This document shows positions 29,958 to 37,891 of a stretch of DNA of 64,000 nucleotides, in pieces. The translations under genes and the position numbers were made by a program. The DNA comes from Pedobacter hiemivivus (GTDB taxonomy: Bacteria > Bacteroidota > Bacteroidia > Sphingobacteriales > Sphingobacteriaceae): assembly GCF_004331685.1 (NCBI RefSeq), contig NZ_SJSM01000008.1, forward strand, positions 124,001-188,000, in the 5' to 3' direction. Within the stretch, counting starts at the first letter, position 1. Each line of letters starts with the position of its first letter. The notes below the pieces were generated by a model. The model saw only the letters and a list, made by a program, of their open reading frames with translations. It made no database searches and was not told the origin of the DNA.

Positions 29958-31682
29958 CTATTTGTAAAAAGTAATTGAATAGTTTTTATTATTGTCTTTC
30001 ATGTCAGTAACAATGATCTCCAGCGTATGTTTTCCTGAGGTGGTACGTTCATCGAAGTTGTGCCATAAAGTGGCCGACTTAGTGTCGAACTCCATTAAAA
30101 TCCATTTGCCATCAATGTAGCCATTAAAGCTTTTGATGCCCGAAAGGTTATCCCTGATTTTAAAAGACATTTTACTGATCCCTACCATACTTTTGCCATC
30201 CGCAATATTAATTGGTGTAACGGTAGGAGGTATCGTATCTACGGCTATAAAAAAGCTGCCAAAAGAGCGCGGTGTGGCTTTTACATATCCATTTTCAAAA
30301 GATCCACCTTGTGATGACCTGACCAGGTTTACGATAAGTGCCTTTTCTTTATATTTAGTTAAAGCGCTATCCGCTTTTATCCAAAGGTCAAAACCTGTAT
30401 GTAATGGGCTAAGGTTGTTTTGGATCTGGTGTATGGCAGAGTAGGCATTACCTGCTGGCTTAGGGAGTTTTTTATAGACAAAGCTCAAATCATTGTATAA
30501 GCTTCCTTTAGGGATAACAACCTTTGCCTCTGCATTGTTAAATTCATTTATAGTGTTGTAAGCAAAGTTTAAAGTACCTGGGCTTTCTGCGGGTGTGTTG
30601 ATTGTTGCTTTCGCATCAGCCTGTACATTAAAGGCCAGTACACTCTTGTTGCCCTTGCCATCAGTAATGGTATATTTTAACTGGTGCAGTTTTCCATCGC
30701 TGAATTCTATCCTTCCATTATTCACCAAGTTATAGTAAATTTTTAGTGGATTCCCCGGGTCCACAAAGCTCTTCTGGATGCTTTTCTTCGTATTGATGTA
30801 AGTAGGGTAATCAATATGTGAGTTGATGCCCTTACTGTTCTCAAAAGAAAATTTCTCTAATGCCGAGGTGTAAATGGTTTGACCATCTAATGCTAGTTCT
30901 ATAGAATAGACGCCGTTGGTTCCAGATGCGCCATTGTGCTTATCTGTAGTAATAATGCCAAAACCTACTTCGCCACCCAAGTTAATGGTGTTTACTTTAT
31001 TTAGATGGTAAGTGCCACCAGCTCCTATAACCTGAAAGTATTGTTTTGGAGTAAACTCATTAAAAGGTTTTTTGTTTAAGCGATACACATACATCGAATG
31101 AATCACTGGTGGGACGTTGTCCTGAACTTCAAGACCAAACAATAGCGGATTGATTGTCGCCTCAGTTTTGGTATCCCTGATCTCAAAATGAAGGTGAGGG
31201 CCACCCGAACTACCTGAATTCCCCGTGTAAGCTATAAGATCCCCTTTGCGTACTGGGAGAAATTGTGCATTAGGAAACTCATCAATCTCATAAGACTTTT
31301 TCTGATATTGAATCGCTTTAACCTGCTGCGCTATTTTAGGCGAAAATCGCTGTAAGTGCCCGTAAACAGAAGTATAGCCATTTGGGTGGTTTATATATAA
31401 TGCCAAGCCAAAGCCGCTATTCTGAACACGCAAACGTGAAATGTAGCCATCAGCAATTGCGTAAACCGGATAACCTTCGCGCTGATTGGTACGGTAATCC
31501 ATTCCTGAATGAAAGTGATTACCACGAAGTTCACCAAAAGAACCCGCTAAGGCAACAGGGACAATGTCTAAAGGCGATCTAAAGTCTACCAGAGGATATT
31601 TATTATTACTAAAAATTTGCTGGCTATAAGTATTTAATGAAAATAAGACTGTAAGACCCAGTAGTATATATTTTTTAATCAT
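29958..31682 (-). CDS. M23 family metallopeptidase (LytM-like)
   Basis: This 574-residue secreted protein begins with a signal peptide (YILLGLTVLFSLNTYSQ). The peptidase domain lies in the first 190 residues, with the zinc motif HFHSGMDYR (His58, Asp62) and GPHLHFEI. The remaining 380 residues are beta-rich and include Ig-like stretches (KMSFKIRDNLSGIKSFNGYI). M23 enzymes cut peptidoglycan cross-links or act as inactive LytM scaffolds; the metal ligands are present here, so activity is plausible. It is between an FAH-family gene and bcp on the minus strand, with short gaps of five bases on both sides. Confidence 0.9.
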   Translation of the reverse strand: MIKKYILLGLTVLFSLNTYSQQIFSNNKYPLVDFRSPLDIVPVALAGSFGELRGNHFHSGMDYRTNQREGYPVYAIADGYISRLRVQNSGFGLALYINHPNGYTSVYGHLQRFSPKIAQQVKAIQYQKKSYEIDEFPNAQFLPVRKGDLIAYTGNSGSSGGPHLHFEIRDTKTEATINPLLFGLEVQDNVPPVIHSMYVYRLNKKPFNEFTPKQYFQVIGAGGTYHLNKVNTINLGGEVGFGIITTDKHNGASGTNGVYSIELALDGQTIYTSALEKFSFENSKGINSHIDYPTYINTKKSIQKSFVDPGNPLKIYYNLVNNGRIEFSDGKLHQLKYTITDGKGNKSVLAFNVQADAKATINTPAESPGTLNFAYNTINEFNNAEAKVVIPKGSLYNDLSFVYKKLPKPAGNAYSAIHQIQNNLSPLHTGFDLWIKADSALTKYKEKALIVNLVRSSQGGSFENGYVKATPRSFGSFFIAVDTIPPTVTPINIADGKSMVGISKMSFKIRDNLSGIKSFNGYIDGKWILMEFDTKSATLWHNFDERTTSGKHTLEIIVTDMKDNNKNYSITFYK

Positions 31683-31687
31683 TAACG

Positions 31688-32299
31688 CTATTTTATATCA
31701 AAATTAAGTAGTTGCTTTCCTTGTAACCAGGCTTCTAGTTTATCGCCTTGGTGGACTTGTCCTACTCCTTCAGGTGTGCCCGTGAAAATCAGGTCTCCTT
31801 TTTTTAAGGTAATGTAATGCGATACGAAGGAGATGATCTTTTCAAACGAAAATATCATGTGCTTTGTATTCCCATTCTGTCTGCTGTTATTATTGATCTT
31901 TAATTCGAAGGGTAGATCGTAGATGTTTTCGAATTCTGTTTTAGGGACGAAGTTGCTAATTGCAGCCGAATGGTCAAATGCTTTTGCCAGCTCCCAGGGA
32001 AGCCCTTTTGCCTTATGAGCCGTTTGAATGTCGCGCGCTGTAAAATCTATACCTAAACCAAGTTCTTCGTAATATTTATGCGCAAACTTTTCTGATATAT
32101 GCTTTCCCTCTTTATTTATTTTTAGCACAACCTCAAGCTCATAATGAATATCTGAGGAGAAGTCAGGAATGTAAAAAGGCTTGTTGTCTTTTAATGCAGC
32201 TGTATCTGGTTTTAAAAAGATGACCGGGCTATCGGGAATGGGATTGTTTAATTCTTTGGCGTGTTCGGCATAGTTGCGTCCTATGGCAATTATCTTCAT
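31688..32299 (-). CDS. Fumarylacetoacetate hydrolase family protein
   Basis: This protein of about 203 residues has the FAH-fold metal and active-site pattern: MKIIAIGRNYAEHAKELNNP, VIFLKPDTA, DIHYELEVVLKI with acidic ligands, GIDFTARDIQ, and DLIFTGTPEGVGQVHQGD. Members include acylpyruvate and oxaloacetate hydrolases/tautomerases such as FAHD1; the substrate cannot be told. The ATG at 32299 is preferred because family homology begins there; the longer frame to 32335 adds 12 atypical residues. It is likely first in a small operon with the M23 peptidase and bcp. Confidence 0.9.
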   Translation of the reverse strand: MKIIAIGRNYAEHAKELNNPIPDSPVIFLKPDTAALKDNKPFYIPDFSSDIHYELEVVLKINKEGKHISEKFAHKYYEELGLGIDFTARDIQTAHKAKGLPWELAKAFDHSAAISNFVPKTEFENIYDLPFELKINNNSRQNGNTKHMIFSFEKIISFVSHYITLKKGDLIFTGTPEGVGQVHQGDKLEAWLQGKQLLNFDIK

Positions 32300-32404
32300 G
32301 CTGTGCGGATGTATTTTAAATGATGTAGCTAACAAGGATTAAGCCACGATGTTTTCTGATATCAAAAATACGAAAGAAATAGGAGGATACAAGGTTTAGG
32401 CCTA

Positions 32405-32920
32405 TTATAAAACGGAAATGCGTTTTACAATAGTTTCAGTGCCCGACATGATTTTAAGAAAATAAATGCCGCTATTTAAACGGTTAGGAATGGTGTAGCT
32501 CTTGGTCTGCTCACCTGCCGGCACACGCTCATTCGAGAGTGTAACGATCTCGTTGCCCAACAGATCCATTATTTTAACAGAAAGGTTAGACTCCCTATCT
32601 ATACGTAAAATCAGGTTAATTTGATCATCAACAGGATTAGGATAGACTTTTAAAACAGTAAGAATTTTTTCTTGCTTAAGGTTGTTCGCATTTTTATTGG
32701 CAGAAATGATGTCGTTGTACTGAACATAACCAAAATTGTATTTTGGTTTGTAAGTAGTTACACTTCCTTTGATCTGAGGCGTTTTATTGATCTTTTTCGC
32801 CCTGATACCAACCGCCGAACTATCTGTTTTTTGACCGAAAACACTAACGCTGCACAAAACACTCATGCATAATATGCAGGAAATGTTCAAGAGACGAGCA
32901 GCTTTTCGTTGTATCTTCAT
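32405..32920 (-). CDS. Small secreted protein with type A T9SS sorting domain
   Basis: This protein of about 171 residues starts with a signal peptide (ISCILCMSVLCSVSVFGQ) and ends with a complete type A type IX secretion sorting domain: KVYPNPVDDQINLIL, SVKIMDLLGNEIVTL, IYFLKIMSG and a terminal VKRISVL. Between them are only about 65 residues with no recognised domain, so the mature cargo is very short. It should be exported across the outer membrane by the T9SS. The start at 32920 (MKIQRK) gives a cleaner signal peptide than the ATG at 32935. Confidence 0.82.
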   Translation of the reverse strand: MKIQRKAARLLNISCILCMSVLCSVSVFGQKTDSSAVGIRAKKINKTPQIKGSVTTYKPKYNFGYVQYNDIISANKNANNLKQEKILTVLKVYPNPVDDQINLILRIDRESNLSVKIMDLLGNEIVTLSNERVPAGEQTKSYTIPNRLNSGIYFLKIMSGTETIVKRISVL

Positions 32921-33141
32921 GTTTGGTACTGCCAAAAATATAAATAATTAAATAAAAAAATCAATGATTTTGTTTACTATTTTCATATTTAACAATATTT
33001 AACATGTTTCTCCGTTGAATATCGTTTTTGATTCTTATGAAGCCAGGATTTCTTCTTAAACATTAATCGGTTAATTTTGTTTATTTACTGTACTTTTGCC
33101 CTCTGTTTTAATTAAATACTATCAATTTATATTATTAAATA

Positions 33142-35094
33142 GTGTCAAGTCATAAGAATTTTAATGCGCTTACTGCCGGCGGTTTACTAGTAAGTTTAGG
33201 CATTGTATACGGTGATATAGGTACTTCACCTCTTTATACCCTTAAGGCAATTTTTAATTCCGTAGTTGGAGGTGGACAGGTGGTCACACCCGACCTTGTT
33301 CTAGGTGCCCTTTCGTGTATCATCTGGACACTAACATTGCAAACTACAGTCAAATATGTAATCATTACCCTAAGAGCCGATAATAAAGGTGAAGGGGGGA
33401 TATTCTCTCTATATTCTTTGGTGCGTAAAAAAGCCAAGTGGTTAGTTATTCCAGCCGTTGTAGGAGGCTGTGCATTATTGGCCGATGGGATCATTACCCC
33501 AAGTATTACCGTCACTTCAGCTATAGAAGGTTTGCAGTTAAAATTTCCTAATGTAAGTGTAATACCCATTGTAATAGCCATTATTACCGGATTATTCATC
33601 ATACAACAATTCGGTACAAACCTTGTTGGTAAGCTGTTTGGGCCAATTATGTTTTTATGGTTTGGCGCTTTAGGTCTGTTGGGGATATTATTTGTAGTAA
33701 AAGATCCTACCATATTTGCAGCTTTAAACCCATATTACGCAGTTAAATTGCTGGTCAATAACCCTATGGCGCTGTTGATTTTGGGTGGAGTATTTTTATG
33801 TACAACTGGAGCCGAAGCCCTGTACTCAGATATGGGACATTGTGGGCGTTCTAACATCAGAGTGAGCTGGATCTTTGTTAAAATCATGCTGATCTTGAAT
33901 TACCTGGGACAAGGCGTATGGATTCTACATCATGGCAATTACGACACCGGATTAAATCCTTTCTTTGAAATTGTGCCTGCTCCATACTTATTGTTTATGG
34001 TGGCCCTGGCAACTGTTGCTGCGGTAATTGCCAGTCAGGCTATGATTACAGGTTCTTTTACGTTGATCTCTGAAGCCGTAAGGTTAAACCTGTGGCCCAA
34101 AGTACGGATCAATTATCCGAGTAACCAGAAAGGACAAATTTATGTGCCATCAATCAACTGGATTCTTTGGGCAGGATGTATAGCAATTGTTTTAATATTT
34201 AAAAACTCTGGCGCAATGGAAGGCGCTTACGGTCTGGCCATTAACCTTACATTTTTGGCTACCACCATTCTGATTGCGGCCTATATGAAACGCAAGAAGA
34301 TACCTGTATACATCATAGCGATATTCTTGATGGTCTATGTGATGATCGAGCTGACGTTTTTAGTGGGTAATATGTCTAAATTCTTCCATGGTGGCTGGGT
34401 GACCGTATTGATCGGTTCCGCACTGTTTACCGTAATGTGGAGTTGGTACATCGCCAGGAAAATCAAGAACAGATTTGTTAAATACGTTGAAATTGAAGAT
34501 TATTATCAGATTATAAGTGAACTGAGTGAAGACATCTCTGTGCCAAAATACTCATCGCAGCTAGTGTATTTGACAAGTGCGAATTTTAAGACAGAAATTG
34601 AGTCGAAAATCATTTACTCGATTATTCAGAAAGAGCCAAAACGGGCTGATGTTTATTGGTTAGTTCACGTTGATGTAGTTGATGAACCGTATACCAGGGA
34701 GTACAAAGTAGAGTTTCTGATTCCAGGTAAATTAATCAGGATTGACTTTAAACTAGGTTTCAGAGTAGAGCAGCGGGTTAATTTATTGTACAGGAAGGTA
34801 ATCGAAGAATTGGTTAAGAATGGTGAAGTAGATATTACCAGTCAGTATACTTCTTTGAACAAGCACAAAATTGCCGGAGATTTTAGGTTTGTATTGTTAG
34901 AAAAACATTTGTCTAAGTTCTCTAAGCTTAGCCTTTACGAACGGACCATTATGGATTATTATTTCATCCTTAAACGCTTGAGTCTTTCTGAAGAACGGAG
35001 TTTTGGATTGGATTCGAGTTATGTCGATGTGGAAAAAGTTCCGTTGATATTTGTAACGCCAGATGATATAGAATTGACTCGGTTGCCAGTTTAA
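33142..35094 (+). CDS. kup: KUP-family potassium transporter
   Basis: This 650-residue inner-membrane protein imports potassium with protons. It starts with the KUP signature LGIVYGDIGTSPLYTLKAIF and continues through GEGGIFSLYSLV, ALLADGIITPSITVTSAIEG and TGAEALYSDMGHCG. About twelve membrane helices precede a 200-residue cytoplasmic C-terminal domain. The start codon is GTG at 33142. A TACTTTTG at 33091-33098 may be the -7 promoter element. It is a single-gene unit. Confidence 0.95.
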   Translation: MSSHKNFNALTAGGLLVSLGIVYGDIGTSPLYTLKAIFNSVVGGGQVVTPDLVLGALSCIIWTLTLQTTVKYVIITLRADNKGEGGIFSLYSLVRKKAKWLVIPAVVGGCALLADGIITPSITVTSAIEGLQLKFPNVSVIPIVIAIITGLFIIQQFGTNLVGKLFGPIMFLWFGALGLLGILFVVKDPTIFAALNPYYAVKLLVNNPMALLILGGVFLCTTGAEALYSDMGHCGRSNIRVSWIFVKIMLILNYLGQGVWILHHGNYDTGLNPFFEIVPAPYLLFMVALATVAAVIASQAMITGSFTLISEAVRLNLWPKVRINYPSNQKGQIYVPSINWILWAGCIAIVLIFKNSGAMEGAYGLAINLTFLATTILIAAYMKRKKIPVYIIAIFLMVYVMIELTFLVGNMSKFFHGGWVTVLIGSALFTVMWSWYIARKIKNRFVKYVEIEDYYQIISELSEDISVPKYSSQLVYLTSANFKTEIESKIIYSIIQKEPKRADVYWLVHVDVVDEPYTREYKVEFLIPGKLIRIDFKLGFRVEQRVNLLYRKVIEELVKNGEVDITSQYTSLNKHKIAGDFRFVLLEKHLSKFSKLSLYERTIMDYYFILKRLSLSEERSFGLDSSYVDVEKVPLIFVTPDDIELTRLPV

Positions 35095-35112
35095 AAAATA
35101 ACCGTTCTCTTC

Positions 35113-35159
35113 AAGAGCTGCATTGCTTCGCTGAAAAAGCGAAGAACGCTGAGGCTCTT
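35113..35159 (+). terminator. Long hairpin after kup, possible terminator
   Basis: An outer stem AAGAGC/GCTCTT encloses an inner stem GCTTCGCT/AGCGAAG. A short T run follows about 14 bases later (35174 onward), farther than usual, so termination is likely but not certain. It may serve the convergent cupin gene as well. Confidence 0.45.
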
Positions 35160-35211
35160 TCTGAGAAGGTGATTTTTTTCTAAAGCAAGGCGGCTATTAG
35201 GCTTGGCTACA

Positions 35212-35610
35212 CTACATTTTGTCCATTTTACTTGCTTTTCCCTGTTTTAATTCAGTTACAATCAACTTTAGGGTGGTTTCTCCTATGTTTTTACCGGTGT
35301 GTGTTACCGCAGGCATAAACATAGCTTCACCGGCTTTAATTTCGGCAACCGTTGCGGCTTTGTCTTTTTCGGTAATCTCTAGCTTTCCATCTGTTAAAGC
35401 ATATATGACATGGTCAGGGTGACTGTGCCATGGTACTACCTCACCAGGAGCAATTTCAATTTGCATTACCCGTACCTTTTCATTTTCAAGAAGAACTTTT
35501 TTGTACGCATTTGGCGCAGCGGTCATTGGGTCTTGAGCATACACATTTGTGCTTAGGGTTAGGAATAATCCTAACAGTAAGAGCATTGAAGTAATTTTCA
35601 TCGTTTTCAT
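35212..35610 (-). CDS. Secreted small cupin-domain protein
   Basis: This 132-residue protein has a signal peptide (ITSMLLLLGLFLTLSTNVYA) followed by a single cupin barrel: APGEVVPWHSHPDHVIYAL with two metal-type His, and GEAMFMPAVTHTGKNIGE. One cupin domain of this size usually binds a metal and a small ligand; activity is unknown. Export to the periplasm is predicted. It is divergent from the ECF sigma gene of the first polysaccharide locus and is not obviously part of it. Confidence 0.83.
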   Translation of the reverse strand: MKTMKITSMLLLLGLFLTLSTNVYAQDPMTAAPNAYKKVLLENEKVRVMQIEIAPGEVVPWHSHPDHVIYALTDGKLEITEKDKAATVAEIKAGEAMFMPAVTHTGKNIGETTLKLIVTELKQGKASKMDKM

Positions 35611-35798
35611 TTTATTGGATTTTTAAGTGAAAAAATATGGGGGCGAACTTAGATCTTGAAGGCCAGAAGGTTATTGTGTCGGCTAGAACAATTAATAGCT
35701 GAGAATGTTTTTAGTACTTCTTTGGCTTTCATCTGGCCTACGAATTTGGGCCTTTTCAAAAAAATGTATAGCTTTCCCCCGCCTTATCTAACCAAACT

Positions 35799-36395
35799 TT
35801 GAAAAACCACACGGGCTATAACTTTTTAAGTGACAAAGATTTAATTGAACATCTCTCTGAAGGAGATGAGCGGGCTTTTGCTGAGATTTATACACGCTAT
35901 AAAACTATCCTGTTTTTACACGCCCGCAGAATGCTAAATGAGGATGAGCAGGCTAGAGATGTGGTACAGGAGATATTTACTACCCTTTGGATCAAAAAAA
36001 AAGAACTCCAGGTGAGCACTTCTTTAAAATCTTATCTGTTCAGTTCGGTTAAACATAAAATTCTGAATTTGTTACTGCACCAGAAACACGTTGTAAAACA
36101 CATGCAGCTGATGTTGACCGTTTATGACCTGGGGACTGCAAGTACTGATATTTTGATTCAGGAAAAAGAACTGAGCCAGCGGATTGAATCCGAGATCAAG
36201 GCCTTACCTGCCCGTATGCAAGAGGTGTTTGTTTTAAGCAGGAAAGAAGAACTTTCGAACCGTGAAATCGCACAAAGAATGAGCATTTCGGAAGAAACGG
36301 TTAAAAAGCAGATCGGCTATGCCTTAAAAATCCTAAGGTTAAAGATTAAACTGATATTATTCTTACTGGCGCTGTTTAGCCTGGTCCAAAAATAA
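35799..36395 (+). CDS. ECF sigma factor of the first polysaccharide locus
   Basis: This 198-residue sigma-70 family protein begins LSDKDLIEHLSEGDERAFAE and has region 2 (ARDVVQEIFTTLWIKKKEL) and region 4 (LPARMQEVFVLSRKEELSNR, EIAQRMSISEETVKKQIG). It belongs to the Bacteroidetes-expanded ECF group that is paired with FecR anti-sigma factors. It starts with TTG at 35799; no ATG or GTG is in frame nearby. The FecR-like gene follows after 64 bases and an STN-type SusC after that, forming a trans-envelope signalling chain. Confidence 0.9.
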   Translation: MKNHTGYNFLSDKDLIEHLSEGDERAFAEIYTRYKTILFLHARRMLNEDEQARDVVQEIFTTLWIKKKELQVSTSLKSYLFSSVKHKILNLLLHQKHVVKHMQLMLTVYDLGTASTDILIQEKELSQRIESEIKALPARMQEVFVLSRKEELSNREIAQRMSISEETVKKQIGYALKILRLKIKLILFLLALFSLVQK

Positions 36396-36459
36396 ATTTT
36401 CATTTCTTCTACCTCTTTCTGATTAATCAGATGTCTTAACATTATAAACATACCATTAC

Positions 36460-37683
36460 ATGTTGGAAAAGGAAATCTCTATACTGGTAGAAAAATATAA
36501 AAATGGAACACTGACGGATGAAGAAAGTGCTTTCCTGAATGCATGGTATATAAAATATGCGCAGGAGAAATCTTCGTCGTTTGATATAGAAAACTTAGAT
36601 GAAAACCTGGATCAGCTCTGGGGTTCGGTTGAAGAAAATCTGGTCGCCCATGGTTTCCGCACAGAACGCTTAAAAACTGCTAAAGTTTCATTATGGCCAC
36701 GTATTGCTGTTGCCGCCTCCGTACTTGTGGTTTTGGGTACAGCATTGTATTTCTTTAAGGCAAGTCCAGTTAAAGAAAAATCAATTGATCGGCTTGTAGC
36801 TGCGGATATCAAACCGGGTAGCAACAAAGCTTTTTTGACGCTTGCTGATGGTTCAAGGATTTCATTGAATGATGTCGCAAATGGAGAATTGGCTAGCCAG
36901 GCGGGTATAACCATTACCAAAACAAAGAATGGACAACTTATTTATACCATAGCTGATAAACAATTGGCCGGTTCTGAGGATAAATTTAATACCATTGAAA
37001 CGCCCAGGGGAGGACAGTACCAGATCAATCTCCCTGACGGTTCAAGGGTTTGGCTAAACGCTGAAACAAAACTGAAGTTCCCGGTTAGCTTTGCGCACAA
37101 AAAGCAACGAAAAGTGCAGCTGACAGGAGAAGCATATTTTGAAGTGGCGAAAGTAATGCAGAAGGAGCAAGGATTAGACCGCAAGGATAAAGTAACCAGA
37201 ATGCCTTTCATTGTAGCTAGTAAAGGACAGGAAGTAGAGGTGTTGGGGACACATTTTAATGTGAATGCCTATAGTGATAAAATCTTAACAAAAACTACGT
37301 TGCTTGAAGGTGCTGTTCGTGTTTCATCGTCGGGCCAAATTGTCAATCGTCACGCTAAACCTGTAAATCTTATCCCAGGTCAGCAGGCTAGCTTAAGCCC
37401 AGGAGGTCTTACGTTAAAAAATGTAGATACCGAAGAAGCCATAGCCTGGAAAAATGGTCAGTTTATGTTCAGCAATGAGCCATTGCCAGAGGTGATGAAA
37501 GAAATCTCAAGATGGTACGATGTAGATGTGGCATACAAAGGAGATTTTTCAGCAGTAGTAATTGGAGGAAGTGTGTCTAAGTTTACGAACATTAAGGAAG
37601 TATTGGACGTATTAGCACTGACAGGAAAAATAAGCTTTAAAATAGAAGGACAAAAGGTAATCGTAAGCCCCCTGGCCAATTAA
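36460..37683 (+). CDS. FecR-family anti-sigma factor
   Basis: This 407-residue inner-membrane protein has a cytoplasmic N-terminal sigma-binding region (residues 1-80), one membrane helix near 82-100 (VAASVLVVLGTALYFF), a periplasmic FecR domain (GGQYQINLPDGSRVWLNAET, EAYFEVAK, EVLGTHFNVNAY) and a C-terminal DUF4974-type domain (EVMKEISRWYDVDVAY). In the FecA model it receives the signal from the SusC STN domain and releases the sigma factor encoded just upstream. Confidence 0.93.
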   Translation: MLEKEISILVEKYKNGTLTDEESAFLNAWYIKYAQEKSSSFDIENLDENLDQLWGSVEENLVAHGFRTERLKTAKVSLWPRIAVAASVLVVLGTALYFFKASPVKEKSIDRLVAADIKPGSNKAFLTLADGSRISLNDVANGELASQAGITITKTKNGQLIYTIADKQLAGSEDKFNTIETPRGGQYQINLPDGSRVWLNAETKLKFPVSFAHKKQRKVQLTGEAYFEVAKVMQKEQGLDRKDKVTRMPFIVASKGQEVEVLGTHFNVNAYSDKILTKTTLLEGAVRVSSSGQIVNRHAKPVNLIPGQQASLSPGGLTLKNVDTEEAIAWKNGQFMFSNEPLPEVMKEISRWYDVDVAYKGDFSAVVIGGSVSKFTNIKEVLDVLALTGKISFKIEGQKVIVSPLAN

Positions 37684-37727
37684 CGATTTAACCAATCAAC
37701 AAATTTAAATTAACTAAATCAAACCAT

Positions 37728-37763
37728 ATGAATCGAAGGAACCAGCCCAGCAAAAAAAATTAA
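37728..37763 (+). other. Short leader ORF before the first susC
   Basis: An 11-codon frame (MNRRNQPSKKN) lies 128 bases before the SusC start. The bases before it, AAATCAAACCATATGAA, resemble those before a nine-codon frame at 57143 ahead of the second susC (AAACCAAACCACATGAA). Translation is unproved. Confidence 0.3.
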
Positions 37764-37806
37764 GAAAAAAAACCGGAATCAGCATGTTGCGCAGCCGACC
37801 CCGGTT
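37764..37806 (-). terminator. Minus-strand terminator-like hairpin before susC
   Basis: AACCGG at 37771-37776 pairs with CCGGTT at 37801-37806, and on the minus strand the stem is followed by eight T. It would end an RNA transcribed antisense to the start of susC. The stem is short and the loop long, so the call is weak. On the plus strand it could be a leader hairpin instead. Confidence 0.3.
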
Positions 37807-37891
37807 ATTAGAGTATTGTCTATTTAACAACTAACGTTTGTCCTCCAATCCTTGAAAATTATGGGACAATCGTTTAACCCTAACCAAATGT

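Noticed and set aside
37831-37841. AACGTTTGT match to the 26226 palindrome before the first susC
   Set aside because: Only nine bases match and the dyad is not complete.
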